DNA of 64,000 bases from Meconema thalassinum (lineage: Eukaryota; Arthropoda; Insecta; Orthoptera; Tettigoniidae), in the NCBI GenBank assembly GCA_946902985.2, contig OX336389.2, forward strand, positions 979,846,482 through 979,910,481. Reading direction: 5' to 3'. Shown here in pieces: positions 1 through 12,576 of the stretch. How positions within the stretch are numbered: position 1 is the first letter of the stretch; each line of letters starts with the position of its first letter. The position numbers were made by a program, and so were the translations under genes. The notes under the pieces are model-generated. The model was not told the origin of the DNA, did not search any database, and worked only from the letters and a program-made list of their open reading frames with translations.

Positions 1-1600
1 GCATTGTAGTACTGTTGTGGAGATTAAAGCATTGTTGTATTTCAGTAGAGTTAGTGAGAACTCCTATGTGTGTATAGATTCACGATTTAGAAGGAAAGAT
101 AGGGGTGGAGTAGGCCGAACGATGTTTGGGAAACGTTATTAATCTTTGTTCACTAAACTTTTATTTAAACTCTATTAAACCTGGAACTATCTAATAATAA
201 TGTGAACTTATCTTAGATGATTGGGCATATTCAGACCGGAGATGACAATAAACCTAATACAGACTTAAGTGGTATAGTATTTTAAAATGTTGATGAAACT
301 AGGGGAGGGAACTTTAAACAATAGCTAGTGCTAATAATAGCTAGTTAAAGGCTACACAAGTAAACTTAAAGTGAGAGACGATGATAAACATTGTATATAA
401 TAATTTATAATTATTTAATTAAGGGTTTTCTTATTTTTAATAAGAATGATTTATCTTGCGTGTATAATGTTTTCAGAACTGTGAGTAGATAGATGTTTTA
501 GGACGGATATGTGTGTAATGAAAGACATGTGTGTTTGAAACTACGTCAGTTGCAAATGGCGATAGTACTGTAAATAATTAGTATGGTATTTTATGAAAGC
601 GATTGCTGGAGACACTACAGATTTATAATGGATTTTGTCATGTATAAATGATAGCGAATGTGATCTGTGTGTAGAGCGGCAAGGTTACAGCTTCGCAATG
701 TTATTTAATAATGAAACGGAAACTCTGGAGACCAGGTGTTAGATCCGTAACCCTTTTGTAGAATCCCAGGCTGGGTTTTATAAGCTGAATGCAGGTGTGC
801 ATTCTAGCGAAGGTAGTTCTGAATGAATTTGTCAATGAAACGAGACAGCAATCAGGTGTTGTTCTCGACACGCGTAACTATTTGAAACATTTACAAGGAA
901 TGTCTAGCTCTCCAGAATTTTGCCAATAAGCATTTTAACGTTCTGTAAATGGCAGAGTCCACCCAAAATATAACCAGCATATGTATGAAGTTGTGTGAAT
1001 CCAGTATTATGAACGGATGGACGTATATGTGTGTTAATTAATTTAATTAATGATTATTAATATTATAGGGAATTTTTGTTTATTTTTATTTTTAGTAATT
1101 TTTGTTAATACATTTATTTCTTTTTATAAGTTCTGTCTCGAGTGACTTATTTTAAACTATAAGCAGAGATGGTGTTATGGAATGTCCTACAGCAGGTAAG
1201 GATCCCTTTTATCCTACATAGCCCCGAGATGTAAGGTAAGTTTTTCACTCTACCGCAAGTGTATTTATGTTTCTATCCATAACACTATCGTAGCCTACTG
1301 TGTATAATCCCGAAGACCTTGTTGGTGGGATATTGACGGCTTATCTAGCTGGAGACCTTCATTATTCTACGATCCAGCTGCGCTTAGGATTCCCTGCAAG
1401 CAACATCTCGATTTTTACGGGTACAGTACGTGTTCGTGAAATACCTGTATTTCCGATGAATGATGATGTGCCGTCCCACTTCACATTTTGGTAACACCCC
1501 AAATCCTCAACTGGGCTTGTAAAGGTCCAAACGTAACTGTCTGGATAGAATGCCTGGAGTATCCGTTGCGACTACAGCAAGCTTCGTTGTCTGAATCAGC
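1..1600. other. No recognisable gene
   Basis: AT-rich sequence with stop codons in all frames. The only ORF of note is a 64-codon stretch at 1300-1494 that I cannot relate to any family. No splice-flanked exon, tRNA or transposon terminus is evident. It is the sequence into which the hAT-type element starting at 1609 inserted. Confidence 0.5.
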
Positions 1601-2335
1601 AGCATATTCAGTGGCGTAACTACTGGGGGGTGATTAGGGGGATAAATCCCATCCAGAGAAAATTACTAAAAATATGAAATTCGTTGAGTTTTAATTTGGT
1701 ATAATACCAATATTTTGATAGATAACAAACGATTGGATTATGTAAGTTTACACCTACTATTTGAGACCTTTTTCACTCGTGTAATTTTCTTTGAGTTACT
1801 TAAACTTACCACTTACTGAATGAGCAAACCTTGCTGATCAGACCCTTTAAACAACAATAACTAATAACTTAGTTAGCCAGAGGGGAGTCAGTGTCACGGA
1901 GGCGGCATGTTCTTCCCTCATCACATTTAAAAAATACACCACTGGTCAGTCGCCATTCTCTTTGCATCCGCGCGTGAGTGATAGTAGTATAATGTTATTT
2001 TGTAAAGTGAATTAAAGTTGTATTACTGCGTTACGTTATTTCTTGGAAACTGAGGTTCATTGATTTTTAAACTACCGTATGTCAAGGAAAAGTAAGGACA
2101 TGGTGATTTCGCAAAGAATGTTCGGAATTTGAACTTTATATTTTAAAACCAAATTGTTTTACGGTACCGTATATTATTATTATTATTGAATATCCAGAAA
2201 ACAGTACGGGAACCCTATTTTACCAGAGGTACATTAGGGTTATAGATTAAAAACAAAGCAAATACAAATATTACTAACATAGTTTACAAAAAAATTGTTG
2301 ATGAATGTGAGAAATTGTCCTAAACAGCACTGCCT

Positions 2336-3232
2336 CTAGAAAATATGGTACAGCGGTTTTGAAAGTTCCAGGTTACAGCTATAAAGGTGGCATTGTAAAT
2401 TGTATATTTCCTTTTCAAAAACAGGACACTCAAATATAAGGTGACACACCGATTGAGGCAATCCACATAAACATGAATAGTCGTCTGTTGCTATTTTAAA
2501 ACGTTCAAAATAAGACTTGAATTTTCCATGACCAGTTAAAAATTGTGTGAGGACAAAGTTTGGCACTAATAATTTTGATAACAGTCGATTTTGTACTTCC
2601 GGGAAGAATATTTCTCTTGTTACAGACCCTTTCAGGCTACATGTCCATGTGATATTCCATTCGTTTAATATGTATTTCCTTATCTGGCTTTTAACGTAAC
2701 ATATAGGAGACTTACTATATGTTATTTCAAGATGTGTCGTAGCCGCTGATTTTGCTAATTGGTCTGCTCTTTCATTACCAGCCAATCCAGTGCGTCCCCT
2801 TATCCACGATGTGCATATATGTGAGCACTCCTGAGCTGTTGCCCTGGTGTAGACAGATATTGGGTTAGAATTATATTTGTCATTTATAGAATGCAATGCG
2901 GATTGTGAATCACTGAAAATCTTCACTCTTTTATTGTTAGCTTTAACCCATTCTATTGCACACTTTAAGGCCCAAAGTTCTGCCTGGAAAATTGAACAAC
3001 TGGGAGAGAGCCTATACTGAGCTGAAAATATTTCAGTATAATTCTCATAAACGACAAAGGCACAGCCAACACTGTCATTTCCATCAAAGCTTGGTGTACG
3101 GGAGCCATCAGTATAGATGAAACAGTCATGGGTGCTGAAACAATTTTTATGCAGAAGTTTATAGAATTGACTAGGCTGAGAAGATTCCAAGAAATGGCAC
3201 TTTTGCTCCACGATAATATCGAAAATCGGCAT
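2336..3232 (-). pseudogene. LINE ORF2, RNase H domain and C-terminal finger
   Basis: Starts with residues linking RT to RNase H, then shows YTDGSR (first Asp), the FQAELWALKCAIEW helix (Glu), KIFSDSQSAL (Asp) and GLAGNERADQLAK (final Asp), all four RNase H acidic positions. The C-terminus has LTGHGKF and a CLCG-x6-H-x4-C finger, typical of R1/I/LOA-type ORF2 ends. RNase H removes RNA from the cDNA hybrid. Its frame differs from the RT part. RNase H is present only in a subset of R1-clade elements, so this helps place the family. Confidence 0.87.
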
Positions 3233-3266
3233 AGGAGATGTTATATTCTTCTTCAGTAATGTCAGC

Positions 3267-4832
3267 TCAGCTTTCCCTATTCCTGTTAAAAAATAGTGGT
3301 TCTATTCCAGCAATTACAAGTGCTGCATCTGTAGATGTAGTGCGGTATGCTCGAGAAATTCTTAGAGCGAAATCTCTTTGGATTTGTAATAACTTAACCC
3401 GAGCCCAATTCTTTCCTAGGACTGTACGGAAAGCGGACACGCAGTACAGAATCAAAGGCACAAAAGCTGTATAATATATTATTCGTAAAACATGGGAGTT
3501 CAGACCCCAAGAAGGTCTACAAGCAATCGCAAGACCTTGTAAAAGCTTGCTTGATTTCAATTTTAATCTATTTAAATGTGCTCTGAATGTCAGGTGTTTG
3601 TCAAGCACAGCGCCCAAATAAAGAAGTTGATCATCTAATGTTATTTTGTGGCCATTCATAATGGTTTTGGGTTTTTCCACTTTTCTTCTCCTTGTGACGA
3701 ACATGGCTCTAGTCTTAGAAGGATTGAATTGAAGTTTGTTTACAGAACCCCATAGAGACAAGGTGTGTAAAGCAGAGTTTGTTATATAATTCGAATTCTG
3801 CACATTATATGATTCAGTTAGGAGAAGAGCATCATCAGCATAAGCAATAACATTACACCCTGTCGGAAGAGGTAATTGTAGGAGTTCATCATACAAAATG
3901 TTCCAAAAACCAGGGCTGCATGCTGATCCTTGAGGGCATCCCTTATTAATACATCTTGTAGAAATTGCAGTTCCGATCCGAAGTTTCACTTTTCGATGGC
4001 TAAAGTAGGCTTGTATTAAACTGTACAAATTCTTTGGGCAATGTTTTCCTTTTAACTGTGATAAAATTTTAGGCCACCAAGCATTATCGAAAGCGCCTGA
4101 AATATCCAAAGATACCAATACGGCCACCTTTTTCATTGAGAATATGTTGCGAATCCAATCAACCACATATAGTACAGCATTTTCGGTTGATTTTTGGGGC
4201 GTGAAACCATACTGCTTTTCACTTAAATGACCATGACGATACATGTGATACATAACGTGATCAATTATTAGTTTCTCGAAAATTTTCCCTAGTATTGGCA
4301 GGAGGCAAATAGGTCTGACTGATTTAACAGTACATATTGTTAAGGAACTGTCCTTTGGAATTACTTTAACTATTGCTATTTTCCAGGAGGTAGGAAAGAA
4401 ATGCAGGGCAAGGCATTTGTTAAAAAGTGCAACAAAAAAGCGAGGAAAACATAGGTGTACGTTCTTAATTATGTTAGCAGATATGCCATCCCATCCGGGA
4501 GCTTTCTTGTCATCTTGTAAAAAGATGATTCGTTCTACCTCTTGATCTGTGAAGGGTACGTCATCTGCAGTGTCAGTTGGGAGTTGAGAATATATCCTAA
4601 TCGCTCTTTGTGATTCTGTGTCATTACTTTCATCAGGAAAGAATCCGTTAATTAAAACTTCGGCGGTATCTTGAAACGAAGTGGTGAATCCATGTTCAGT
4701 CTCAATTGTAGTAAGATTGTAATTCAGATTATCTGGCCTCCTTGATAATTGGTAAACAAGTCCCCATGGGTTAGTTTTTGTAGGAAGTGAACAAAATTCT
4801 TTCCACCTCTCTAATTTCCTTTTTAAAATCAT
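3267..4832 (-). pseudogene. LINE ORF2, reverse transcriptase domain
   Basis: About 520 open codons in the same frame as the end of the endonuclease part but separated from it by in-frame stops. Visible RT motifs: the PGWDGI region, RPICLLPILGKIFEKL, LVSLDISGAFDNAWWP (catalytic Asp), GCPQGSACSPGFWNILYDEL, and the catalytic box YADDALLL. The FDNAWWP variant is characteristic of R1/TRAS-type RTs. The thumb region follows (LLYLGAVLDKHLTFRAHL). The frame shifts before the RNase H part. It is the best-preserved domain of the element. Confidence 0.9.
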
Positions 4833-4874
4833 TATTTTGTATTAATTTTTAACCGTTAAATATATTTCTTCATA

Positions 4875-5877
4875 TCATTGACTTAACAGTGGACAACGAC
4901 TACGCTTATATCGTCTATGACAGGCTAGAACACGTTTCCGCATTAGAGAAAGTTCATTATTCCACCAGAAGTTTTTACTAGGTGTCTGAGAAAGCTTAGG
5001 TAAATTAACTTCAGCTAAATTAATTATATCGTTGTTTAATTTGTTTACAGCTTGATCAAGCTCGTCCACCGAACTACAGGATTCTATGTCTCCCATCACT
5101 TTCTGCAAATTTCTTTTGGCAGATGAATGGAAATGATCCCACTTTACATTCTTTGTCTTATAGATGCGAGTTATGTAATTGGAAGCTTGTACAGTAGGTA
5201 TTTCTGCTGTAGGTTGTAAAGATATCATTATTAAAGCATGATCAGACAGCATTGGTGTATCGCTTACATTCCAGTCGTAAATAAATGGAAGAAGTGCAGG
5301 ACTACAGACACTAACGTCTAAATAACTCTGAGAGTTAGAACGTATATATGTTGGTTTATCACCTTTGTTTAAGATAGTTAAATTTTGTGCACTGCAGAAA
5401 TCATAGAAAAGTCTTCCACGAGCATCTTCAACGGGGCTACCCCAGGAACTATGTTTCGAATTAATATCACCTGTTATGAGCAGAGGTTTCCCTCGTAGGT
5501 CTTCACACACACGCTCCAGAAAAATTTAAATCCACATTAATGTCTTGTTTGGAGTCGAAGTACACATTACATACATAAAGTTCCCTGCAGTTAAAAGTTG
5601 TGCATACAACAACTCTGTCAGCAGCACAGTATTGCCCTAAACGGATGACGGTCTTAGATTTTGTAACTAGAACCGCACGAATTCGCTATTCAGGCGTAAT
5701 GTTGCTTGAAGTATAAATATGAAAGTCTAGTCCGAAGCCAATAACTTTATTATTTCTTATATTGGGTTCTTGCAAACAGAGAACTGTCCTCTCAGTATGG
5801 CCAAAATTTAAAAGCAGTTCTTGAGTTGGTACCAAAGATTTATGTAAATTTAGTTGATAAACTAACAATTCAGCCAT
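4875..5877 (-). pseudogene. LINE ORF2, endonuclease domain
   Basis: Exonuclease-endonuclease-phosphatase domain that nicks target DNA for target-primed reverse transcription. The N-terminal part (5877-5686) carries the catalytic-type LQEPN motif. A frame change follows, then 5510-4875 shows GDINSKHSSWGS and the terminal SDHALI motif, both hallmarks of this nuclease family in LINEs. The start ATG at 5877 overlaps the ORF1 stop. There is at least one frameshift between 5686 and 5510 and a stop at 4875-4877 before the RT portion, so it cannot encode a working protein. Confidence 0.85.
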
Positions 5878-6938
5878 AATTAATTTTCGATTTAACGATA
5901 TTAAATAGTTTCTTGTATATCGGACAGTCTAATGATGTAGCTGGATGATGATAATCTACAGTTTCAGGCAGGTTTCTCATAACGTTTCTATGATTTTGAA
6001 ATTTACAGTTTACGCACTCGGTCTTGCTTCTTGGGCATGTGTTGATATCATGATTATCTGAGCACTGTGAGCAGCACTGCTGCTTTTCACAGTTAGAGGA
6101 GAAATGCCCATACCCATGACACCTAAAACAACGAATAATCGAGACATATTCACGGAACTTACATCTGGTGTAACCTACATAGAGCTTCTCACAGCTGTGT
6201 ATGGCTCGGAAGATAATAGGACTGACTTCGATTACAGCATATTGTGTGCTGCCATCTCTAGACCGTCGCATGAAACACGCCTTTATATCTTCACAAACAT
6301 CAGTGATTACTTCCTTAACTACAGCATTCTGCTGTACGATACAATCAACGAGTTCATTCTGAGTCAGGTTAACCTCTAAATCATGAATTATAATGCGCGG
6401 ATTCTTCTTTCGTGGAATACTAGCTTTCAGGTGAGGGTTACTAGTCTCTATAGCATTTGCCATTATATTACATTCTTTTGCATTCTTAAGTTCTACAACT
6501 AAGCCTTTATTTCTTATTTTTTAACTCGATTTACTCCAACCTGCAGTGCCCTTGTAGGCTACTGGTTGTAGATTGCAGTAATTTTAGTGTCTGCTCAGAA
6601 TCCTTTACTATGGTTGAGTCTTTAGGTGAAATCATTACAACATGTTTTGTGAAACTTACGGGTTGTTGTTGTTGGTGTCGTTGCTGTAGTTGTAGTGGTG
6701 GTGGTAGTGTAGGTTGTTGAACGGCATCAGAGTAATAAACCTGAGTTGACAAGTCTTGTTTACTTTTCGTCAGCACTCCTTTGAAGGTGTCCAGTGTCTG
6801 TTTTATGGTATCGATGGAAGAAAGTAAGTCACCCCAGTTTTTACTTTTGCGTTTGTCCGCATTTAAGGCATTACAATTTAAATTTAAATGACTTTCGGCA
6901 GAGAGGTAAAGGTTTTCAACATCAACATTCACCGCCAT
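5870..6938 (-). pseudogene. LINE ORF1 (gag-like nucleic-acid-binding protein), frameshifted
   Basis: The likely start is ATG at 6938 (MAVNVDVENL), since anything further 5' lies outside the element boundary. The first part (6938-6531) is low-complexity, with a Gln/Pro tract, and ends at a stop. The second part (6463-5870) is in another frame and ends in zinc-knuckle motifs CFRCHGYGHFSSNC, CCSQCSDNHDINTC and a degenerate CVNC pair. Such knuckles package LINE RNA. The stop (5870-5872) overlaps the ORF2 start (ATG at 5877), the overlapping arrangement usual for R1-type elements. It is broken by a frameshift between 6531 and 6463. Confidence 0.8.
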
Positions 6939-6958
6939 TTTGTTTGTACCGTATATTA

Positions 6959-9900
6959 AGTTTGGTGTATATATAGTCGGTAATCTACTAATCAATGGCA
7001 GAAAAGTGAACCTTTTAAATAAATGGTTTGCAGGAGAGCGAAAGAAACCTAACGTTAACAATATGCTACCTAATATAATTTATATCACTATGATACAGTA
7101 GTTACTACATATTCACATTCACAAAATCCAATGAACCAGGTCATCGTATTCGCGAAATCAATCGAATGTAGATGGCATGTTGGTAGCCACAAAATGGTGG
7201 ACTCAAGGATGTTAAACTTCATATTATATGTATTGGATGTTGTCGGCAATTCTAGGCGGACTCGTGTTAATGGACAGGCAATTTTAGATGCCAGACACAT
7301 AATTATGTGCGGGAAAGTGCTAGAAACAGAAGAATTTATGAGACTTGAAGATTTATGCTTACAAACTAGTAATTTGACAAATTCAAATTCAATTCAGATT
7401 CAAAATGGAATTCGGTCACCAGTTGCCGAGATAAAGATAATTTGTTTAGGAATATGTAATAAGCGTGTAGTCGGTATATTGCTATACATACAAATTTGGG
7501 AGATAGTCTAATAGCCTACTGTTAAAGTCGATAAATCAAAGAGTGTACAAGTTGACTATAAAAAATAATAATTGGCACCTGATTATAAACTTTGAAGACC
7601 TGTGCTTCACAGTTTTGAAGCAGCAATGGGGCAAGTTAAAGAAAAACAACCACATGTAGGTCTACGATAAAGTGAACCCTAAAAGTATTTTTTTGCCACA
7701 TGGGAATAACAGCTGTCAAATCGACCCTGCTTTAAGTCGCCTAGTTTCAGTGTTGGGTAAAATGTAGGGTACTGGTTATTGTAAGAAATTAATTAGTATT
7801 TATTAATAAATAATTCTCATTTGTAAAATGCCAGCCGCATACGATCATATACTTCGAAATCGGCTTTGCGACGCGATGTAATCGACTCCATTTAGTCTGA
7901 AAAGCTTTCTCTTTGAGGAAGCAATGCATTGAAATGGAAATTGTTAAATTTGAAGAGCACAGCGGAACTGAGCAATTAAATTACTCATTTCTTAGCCTCA
8001 ATTATTATGAAAATTACTGAAAAAAAACGAGAGAATAACATACCAATCAACTCAAATAGCATGTTATAGCATGTTTGTTTATTATTCCATCACCCTTACG
8101 CTAGTTCCAGATAACGGCAGCACCGTCGCTTGAGTTCGCGAATAGCCCAAGTTTCCTATATGATAGGTTCCTTGCTTAAACATTTTTTCAATTTCGAGCT
8201 TTAGTACATCAATAGGTGCAAATAGCCTACAACGTATCAAATGCTATCGAAATTAAACACGGACAAAGTGTAGATACTGTCCCCGTTAACCGGCAGTGAA
8301 CGAAAACATCGCAATTCATGCCGATAACACAAGATATATATCACGCAAAGAGCAAAGATGATTGAGGTCTTTGTTTGAATAGAAAAAAATGCAGGTGGAT
8401 ACGAGAACTCAAATAGCCACAGGGGTGATTAACAGGACACAGGTGTAACAGGTTAAATCAACCCACTCCCAAACCTAAATCAAAACAGTAGCACAACAGA
8501 AATCAGAAGGTACGCACAATTAATAAGATAAAATAGGTATCCATTTATTGGGCAATTCATCGATCAACACATTAAAAAATAGAAATCCCAAAAGCCTGTC
8601 TCGCCTTGGAGATTCGGTCTAAATTAATGCTTGATGTGGGTCGATGTAAAAGAAAAAAATCTTTATATTCAAATAAAAAATTAAGGTTTAAATTAAATGG
8701 TCAACGAATCTCCTCGGTCCTATCCTTCGATATATATGAAATTAGGACATACTTGAAGAAAATTAAATTAAGTAAAAACAGGTTATATTTGATCATATTT
8801 GACTATATAATCCATTAAACACCCTCAATGTCCGTCAGGTGGTGTTTTCAGTCAATCACAAACACACTCACTTGTGATTATAATGAAAGAAAAATCTATA
8901 GAAAAGATGTATCTTGGCCTGGAATCATAGTGCAGATCTCCATTCTAACTAATGCAACCAATGAGAAAAATCCAATAATTAACTATATCTTTCACCAATT
9001 ATTGACAGCAGTTATTGCAGTAGGAATATTGGTCTAGCTTGACCACTAAATCAAGATTAAATTCACTATTTACAATTATTATACTAAGTGTTATATACAT
9101 TCCTTCAAATAGAAGAACAAAATTTCATTAGTAGAATATCCATGCTTTCCAAATCTATCAGACACTCATCTCAGGTCTGTGTTTCAAATATTCTAATTTA
9201 CAAATTATTTTACATGTTATTTCAGAGTCTTGTTACTCTTATTACTTATAATGTTGCAACAAATGTGCACCCCTCATTTTCTTTTTGTACAAAATTCAAA
9301 TTTTATATTTCAATATAATATGACAACTAAGTGTTTCCATTTCTTCCCATTCGATGGTTTGTTTGCAATGTAGTCCACTTGACTAAATGCAAAATGATTA
9401 GGCTATCATTTATTTGCTAATATCAATGCTTAATATACAATCATTTGCCTGTACTTTACGTAGTCATGCTGTTTTGAATGACCTCACACCAATAATCATT
9501 ATTATAAGTAATATATTTTTTTATATTCACCGAGTGTTTCATTATTCTACTCTCTTTGTTTTAAATTAAACACCATGATTAATCCTCAAACCATTTCCTT
9601 GAATTGTTCACAGCATATGTGAATTATCACCTAAAATTATTCTCCTTTTTTTAAACAACTACACCAACTTCACCGTTTTAATGCAGAAAAATTTATTATT
9701 ATTACCATATAATCATCACGGCTTTCCTTCGACCACATAATTGGCATGTATGAATTATGATATAATGTAGGCCTGACTCGTAGCAATGTCAAATGTATAA
9801 ACGTTCAAGCATAATGGCAAAACGTGCTTGAAATAATTCAAATTCCCAAAGTAGAGTATGGGGGAAGAAAATATGAAAATATAAACTGATAATCATACTT

Positions 9901-11642
9901 AGTCAATTCATAATAATATCCACCAATATCTGAAGTTAAGATCCAAGAATTCAAACCTGAATTCAATTCTAGCTCTCAATATCAAATTAGTTACAGGCAT
10001 TTATTCCACCGAAAATCCCGTCAAATAGACTATGATATAGGCATATAGGCATGCTCCTATTAAGTTCCAACATCCAAAAGTAGCAAAATCCAATCATCAG
10101 AAGTTGAGATGGATTTATAGAATATCCGCAAAAATATAACTGGTTCGTAGAATAAAGCAATGTGGGTTATACCTTTCCACATCATATATCCCTTCAATGG
10201 GAAATACTACATCACATTCTTCCTTCGTAGACGTAGAATAAATATGGCTAATAATAATAATCATCATCAATCAATTAATTCACCTGTAATTTGCATAATC
10301 TATTTCTTCATCATCTTATCTAAATTCAATTCTACTACTAATTCAACTTTAGTTCAATATTAGTTGAAAATTAGCTGAACTCCATGATGTTAAGTATTAC
10401 TGAGTAGTCAGACCACTCAACTACAAAATGAAGAAATATTTTGGCTCACCAACTCGTAGAAATAAGAAAAATGTTACAAGCTTAGTAGGCCTATGTTCCT
10501 GGAATGAAGAACCTCCGGATCCAGTGAAGAAATCCCCATCTTCGTCCAAATCCCAAGCTGCAGAAATCCATCTTCTTCCAAATTCCTTGCAGGAACTGAA
10601 ACCGGGTCCTTCCCGTTCCAAGGTGACTGTCTCCTTCAACTCCCCCGATGTGGTCATTATGGTGATCTCATGGCTTCATCCTGGCATGGATATCACTCCA
10701 TCTCGTTGCCTTATGTATCGACTTAGTGCCTCATATTTTCAGTGAATATTCCCATCTCAAAATTTTCCATGGACACTCCACTAACACAAGTTGGAAAATG
10801 TCCTAATTCCATTCTGGAAATTGCAAGTATCTACGTCATGAACTGTTCAGATTGGAACTCAATTCTTTCTATCAAGTATTCTTCACAATCTTTACAACAG
10901 CAGAAAGTAAAAAAAAAACACAGCTGTTCATGAAGTTACATAAACGAGTCCGCCTACGGTGGCACGTGCTCGCTTGTTCTCGAACCTTCCGATCACACAA
11001 GAGGTCGTAATATAGCCTGCTCGTAAATTAGTTATTTCACTTTCAAGCCAAAAGCATTTTTACAATTATGCACACAAACTCGGCCGTCCAATGTTTCAAT
11101 CGCGCACGGTAAAACCTCGGCGATAATTAATTACAGGGTCTTTCATAGACTCCAATACAATTCACTACCGATACACGGTGATATTTGGACCTGCGACGAC
11201 ATAGTATCCACAGTTCTGCTACTTACGACCGGACATAAGATTACCCACGTTCAGCACGACGTAGTACTGTCACATACGCGCACTCAAAAGCAAGTGTGTG
11301 TGTCTCTCCTCGGGTGACAGGTCGCCGAACACATGGGCTGAACACGTGGTCGGCCGCAGCGCACTCTTGTGGCGAAACCAAAGTGTTACACATCTCATAA
11401 TTCATCAATCCACATTAAATTCGTCCCACGGTGATGTCCTATCAACTCACAAATAAATGTGGTTACAGTTCCACTTATAATACTCCTCCGGCCTTTCTAT
11501 AAAATCTGAGATCCATAATACGAGTAAAACATAATATGAGCATTTTAATATTTAGGTACGCATGACGTCACACCATCTCGCCGTTTCGGACACAAACTCG
11601 GCTTTGCGTTAGGATAATATGTTGGGCACAATACCAAGTATG
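6959..11642. other. AT-rich interior of the hAT copy, no supported gene
   Basis: About 4.7 kb without a recognisable protein. An open stretch of 126 codons at 7131-7511 (+) and one of 105 codons at 10428-10745 (+) have no motif I know, and the latter overlaps an antisense ORF. 8600-10400 is very AT-rich. 10930-11350 is GC-richer, with CpG-containing blocks. There may be further old insertions here, but I see no duplications or terminal repeats that prove one. Confidence 0.45.
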
Positions 11643-11644
11643 TA

Positions 11645-12472
11645 TCAGGTGCGTTCAAAAAGTAACGAGCTGGAGGCTGGAATGCGCAAACCGGTGACGA
11701 CATCGGCTAATCACGGCGTGTGTAACGAGGTGTGGTTCCGACCAGAGCGTGGAAGGTCACAGCCCGTCGCTAGAGGGCACGCGTGCACGTCACGTGACGA
11801 TACAGAGCGAGCAGCAGCATGCATCAATCGTCCAACCAAGACATTCGACATGCTTCCTGGTGTGGTTGAAGACTGTGGGACACCCATAGGGCACACACTT
11901 TCCGCAAGTTCAGTCGTTCCTTCATGATGGTGAGCACACTTCTGACGCTCAATCCGACCACGGCGGCTATGGCGTTCACTGCCACTCGGCGGTCCTGGGT
12001 AATGAGTGCATCAACCAGCTGGACGATGTCATCGGTAATGCAGCGGGGGGGGGGGGGGGACCCTGACCCGGCATCATTGGCTATCGACACCCGTCCTTCC
12101 CTGAAGCGCTTGTGCCACGCCTTGACCCTTGCAAGGGACATGCAGTGTTCGCCGTACACTTGTGACATTCGGCGATGAATGTCCGTTCCGCCTACTCCTT
12201 TCGCTGTCAGAAACCTAACAACACCTCTTTGCTCTTCGTTTGACGCCTCCATGTCACTGTTTGCAATGCGACTGGCAGCGTTGGATGAATGATGCATGCT
12301 GCTGCTCGCTTTGTATCGTCACGTGCCGTACACGCGTGCCCTCTAGCGACGGGCTGTGACCTTCCACGCTCTGGTCGGAACCACACCTCGTTACAAACGC
12401 CACGATTAGCCGATGTCGTCACCGGTTTGCGCATTACAGCCTCCGGCTCGTTTATTTTTTTAACGCACCTTA
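11645..12472 (-). mobile_element. mariner-type element with long inverted repeats, catalytic domain deleted
   Basis: 828-bp element flanked by TA on both sides (11643-11644 and 12473-12474), the tc1/mariner target. Its terminal inverted repeats are about 185 bp long (11645-11830 against 12285-12472) and align with few differences, far longer than the roughly 30 bp usual for mariners. Between them lies only the N-terminal DNA-binding part of a transposase on the minus strand. A run of G at 12047-12058 interrupts it. It looks like an internal-deletion derivative mobilised in trans. Confidence 0.85.
11824..12297 (-). pseudogene. mariner transposase N-terminal DNA-binding region only
   Basis: 157 open codons. 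The likely real start is the second Met, MEASNEEQ at 12249, just outside the inverted repeat. The protein shows the two helix-turn-helix segments of mariner-type transposases (EQRGVVRFLTAKGVG, then RVKAWHKRFREGR and the RVAVNAIAAVVGLSV helix pair). It then runs through a few codons into the left inverted repeat and stops. The catalytic DDD/E domain is absent, so it could bind ends but not cut. A Pro run (PPPP) comes from the poly-G tract. Confidence 0.8.
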
Positions 12473-12576
12473 TAACTTTTGGTATCGTATATTTACTTTT
12501 ATTGGTTGTCTCATGTAATTTTGACTCCTGTCATCCCTCTCCAGAAGCAAATCCTAGTTACGCCACTGAGTATATT

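Larger units (their letters stand above)
2177..6945 (-). mobile_element. R1-clade non-LTR retrotransposon with RNase H, near full length
   Basis: Minus-strand LINE bounded by a 13-bp duplication, GTACCGTATATTA, at 2164-2176 and 6946-6958. Order from the 5' end (right): ORF1 with CCHC knuckles, then ORF2 with apurinic-type endonuclease, reverse transcriptase, RNase H and a C-terminal CCHC-like finger. The 3' end is an (AAT)n tail directly against the duplication. The RT motif FDNAWWP and the overlapping ORF1/ORF2 are features of R1-clade elements (family knowledge). The putative ORF1 start codon lies only 7 nt from the 5' boundary. All ORFs carry stops or frameshifts, so the copy is dead. The insertion site is not rDNA; it is inside a hAT copy. 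Confidence 0.85.
1609..12568. mobile_element. hAT-type DNA transposon copy, interrupted by other elements
   Basis: The ends are inverted repeats of at least 14 bp (CAGTGGCGTAACTA at 1609; its complement ends at 12568). They are flanked by an 8-bp duplication with one mismatch: AGCATATT at 1601-1608 and AGTATATT at 12569-12576. Eight-bp duplications and CAGTGG termini are typical of hAT elements (family knowledge). No transposase exon is recognisable inside, so it is a decayed or non-autonomous copy. An R1-clade LINE (2177-6945) and a mariner derivative (11645-12472) have inserted into it. Orientation cannot be decided without a transposase. Confidence 0.7.

Noticed and set aside
6939..7061. 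N-terminal extension of LINE ORF1 to 7061
   Set aside because: The 13-bp target duplication at 6946-6958 places it in the flanking DNA; the open frame is chance read-through.
7131..7511. 126-codon ORF next to the R1 element
   Set aside because: No recognisable motif, and it is antisense to another ORF. It lies outside the LINE boundary set by the 13-bp duplication, so it is not part of that element.
8606..9318. Three consecutive ORFs of about 70 codons
   Set aside because: AT-rich sequence of biased composition, no motif, different frames, no splice signals that would join them.
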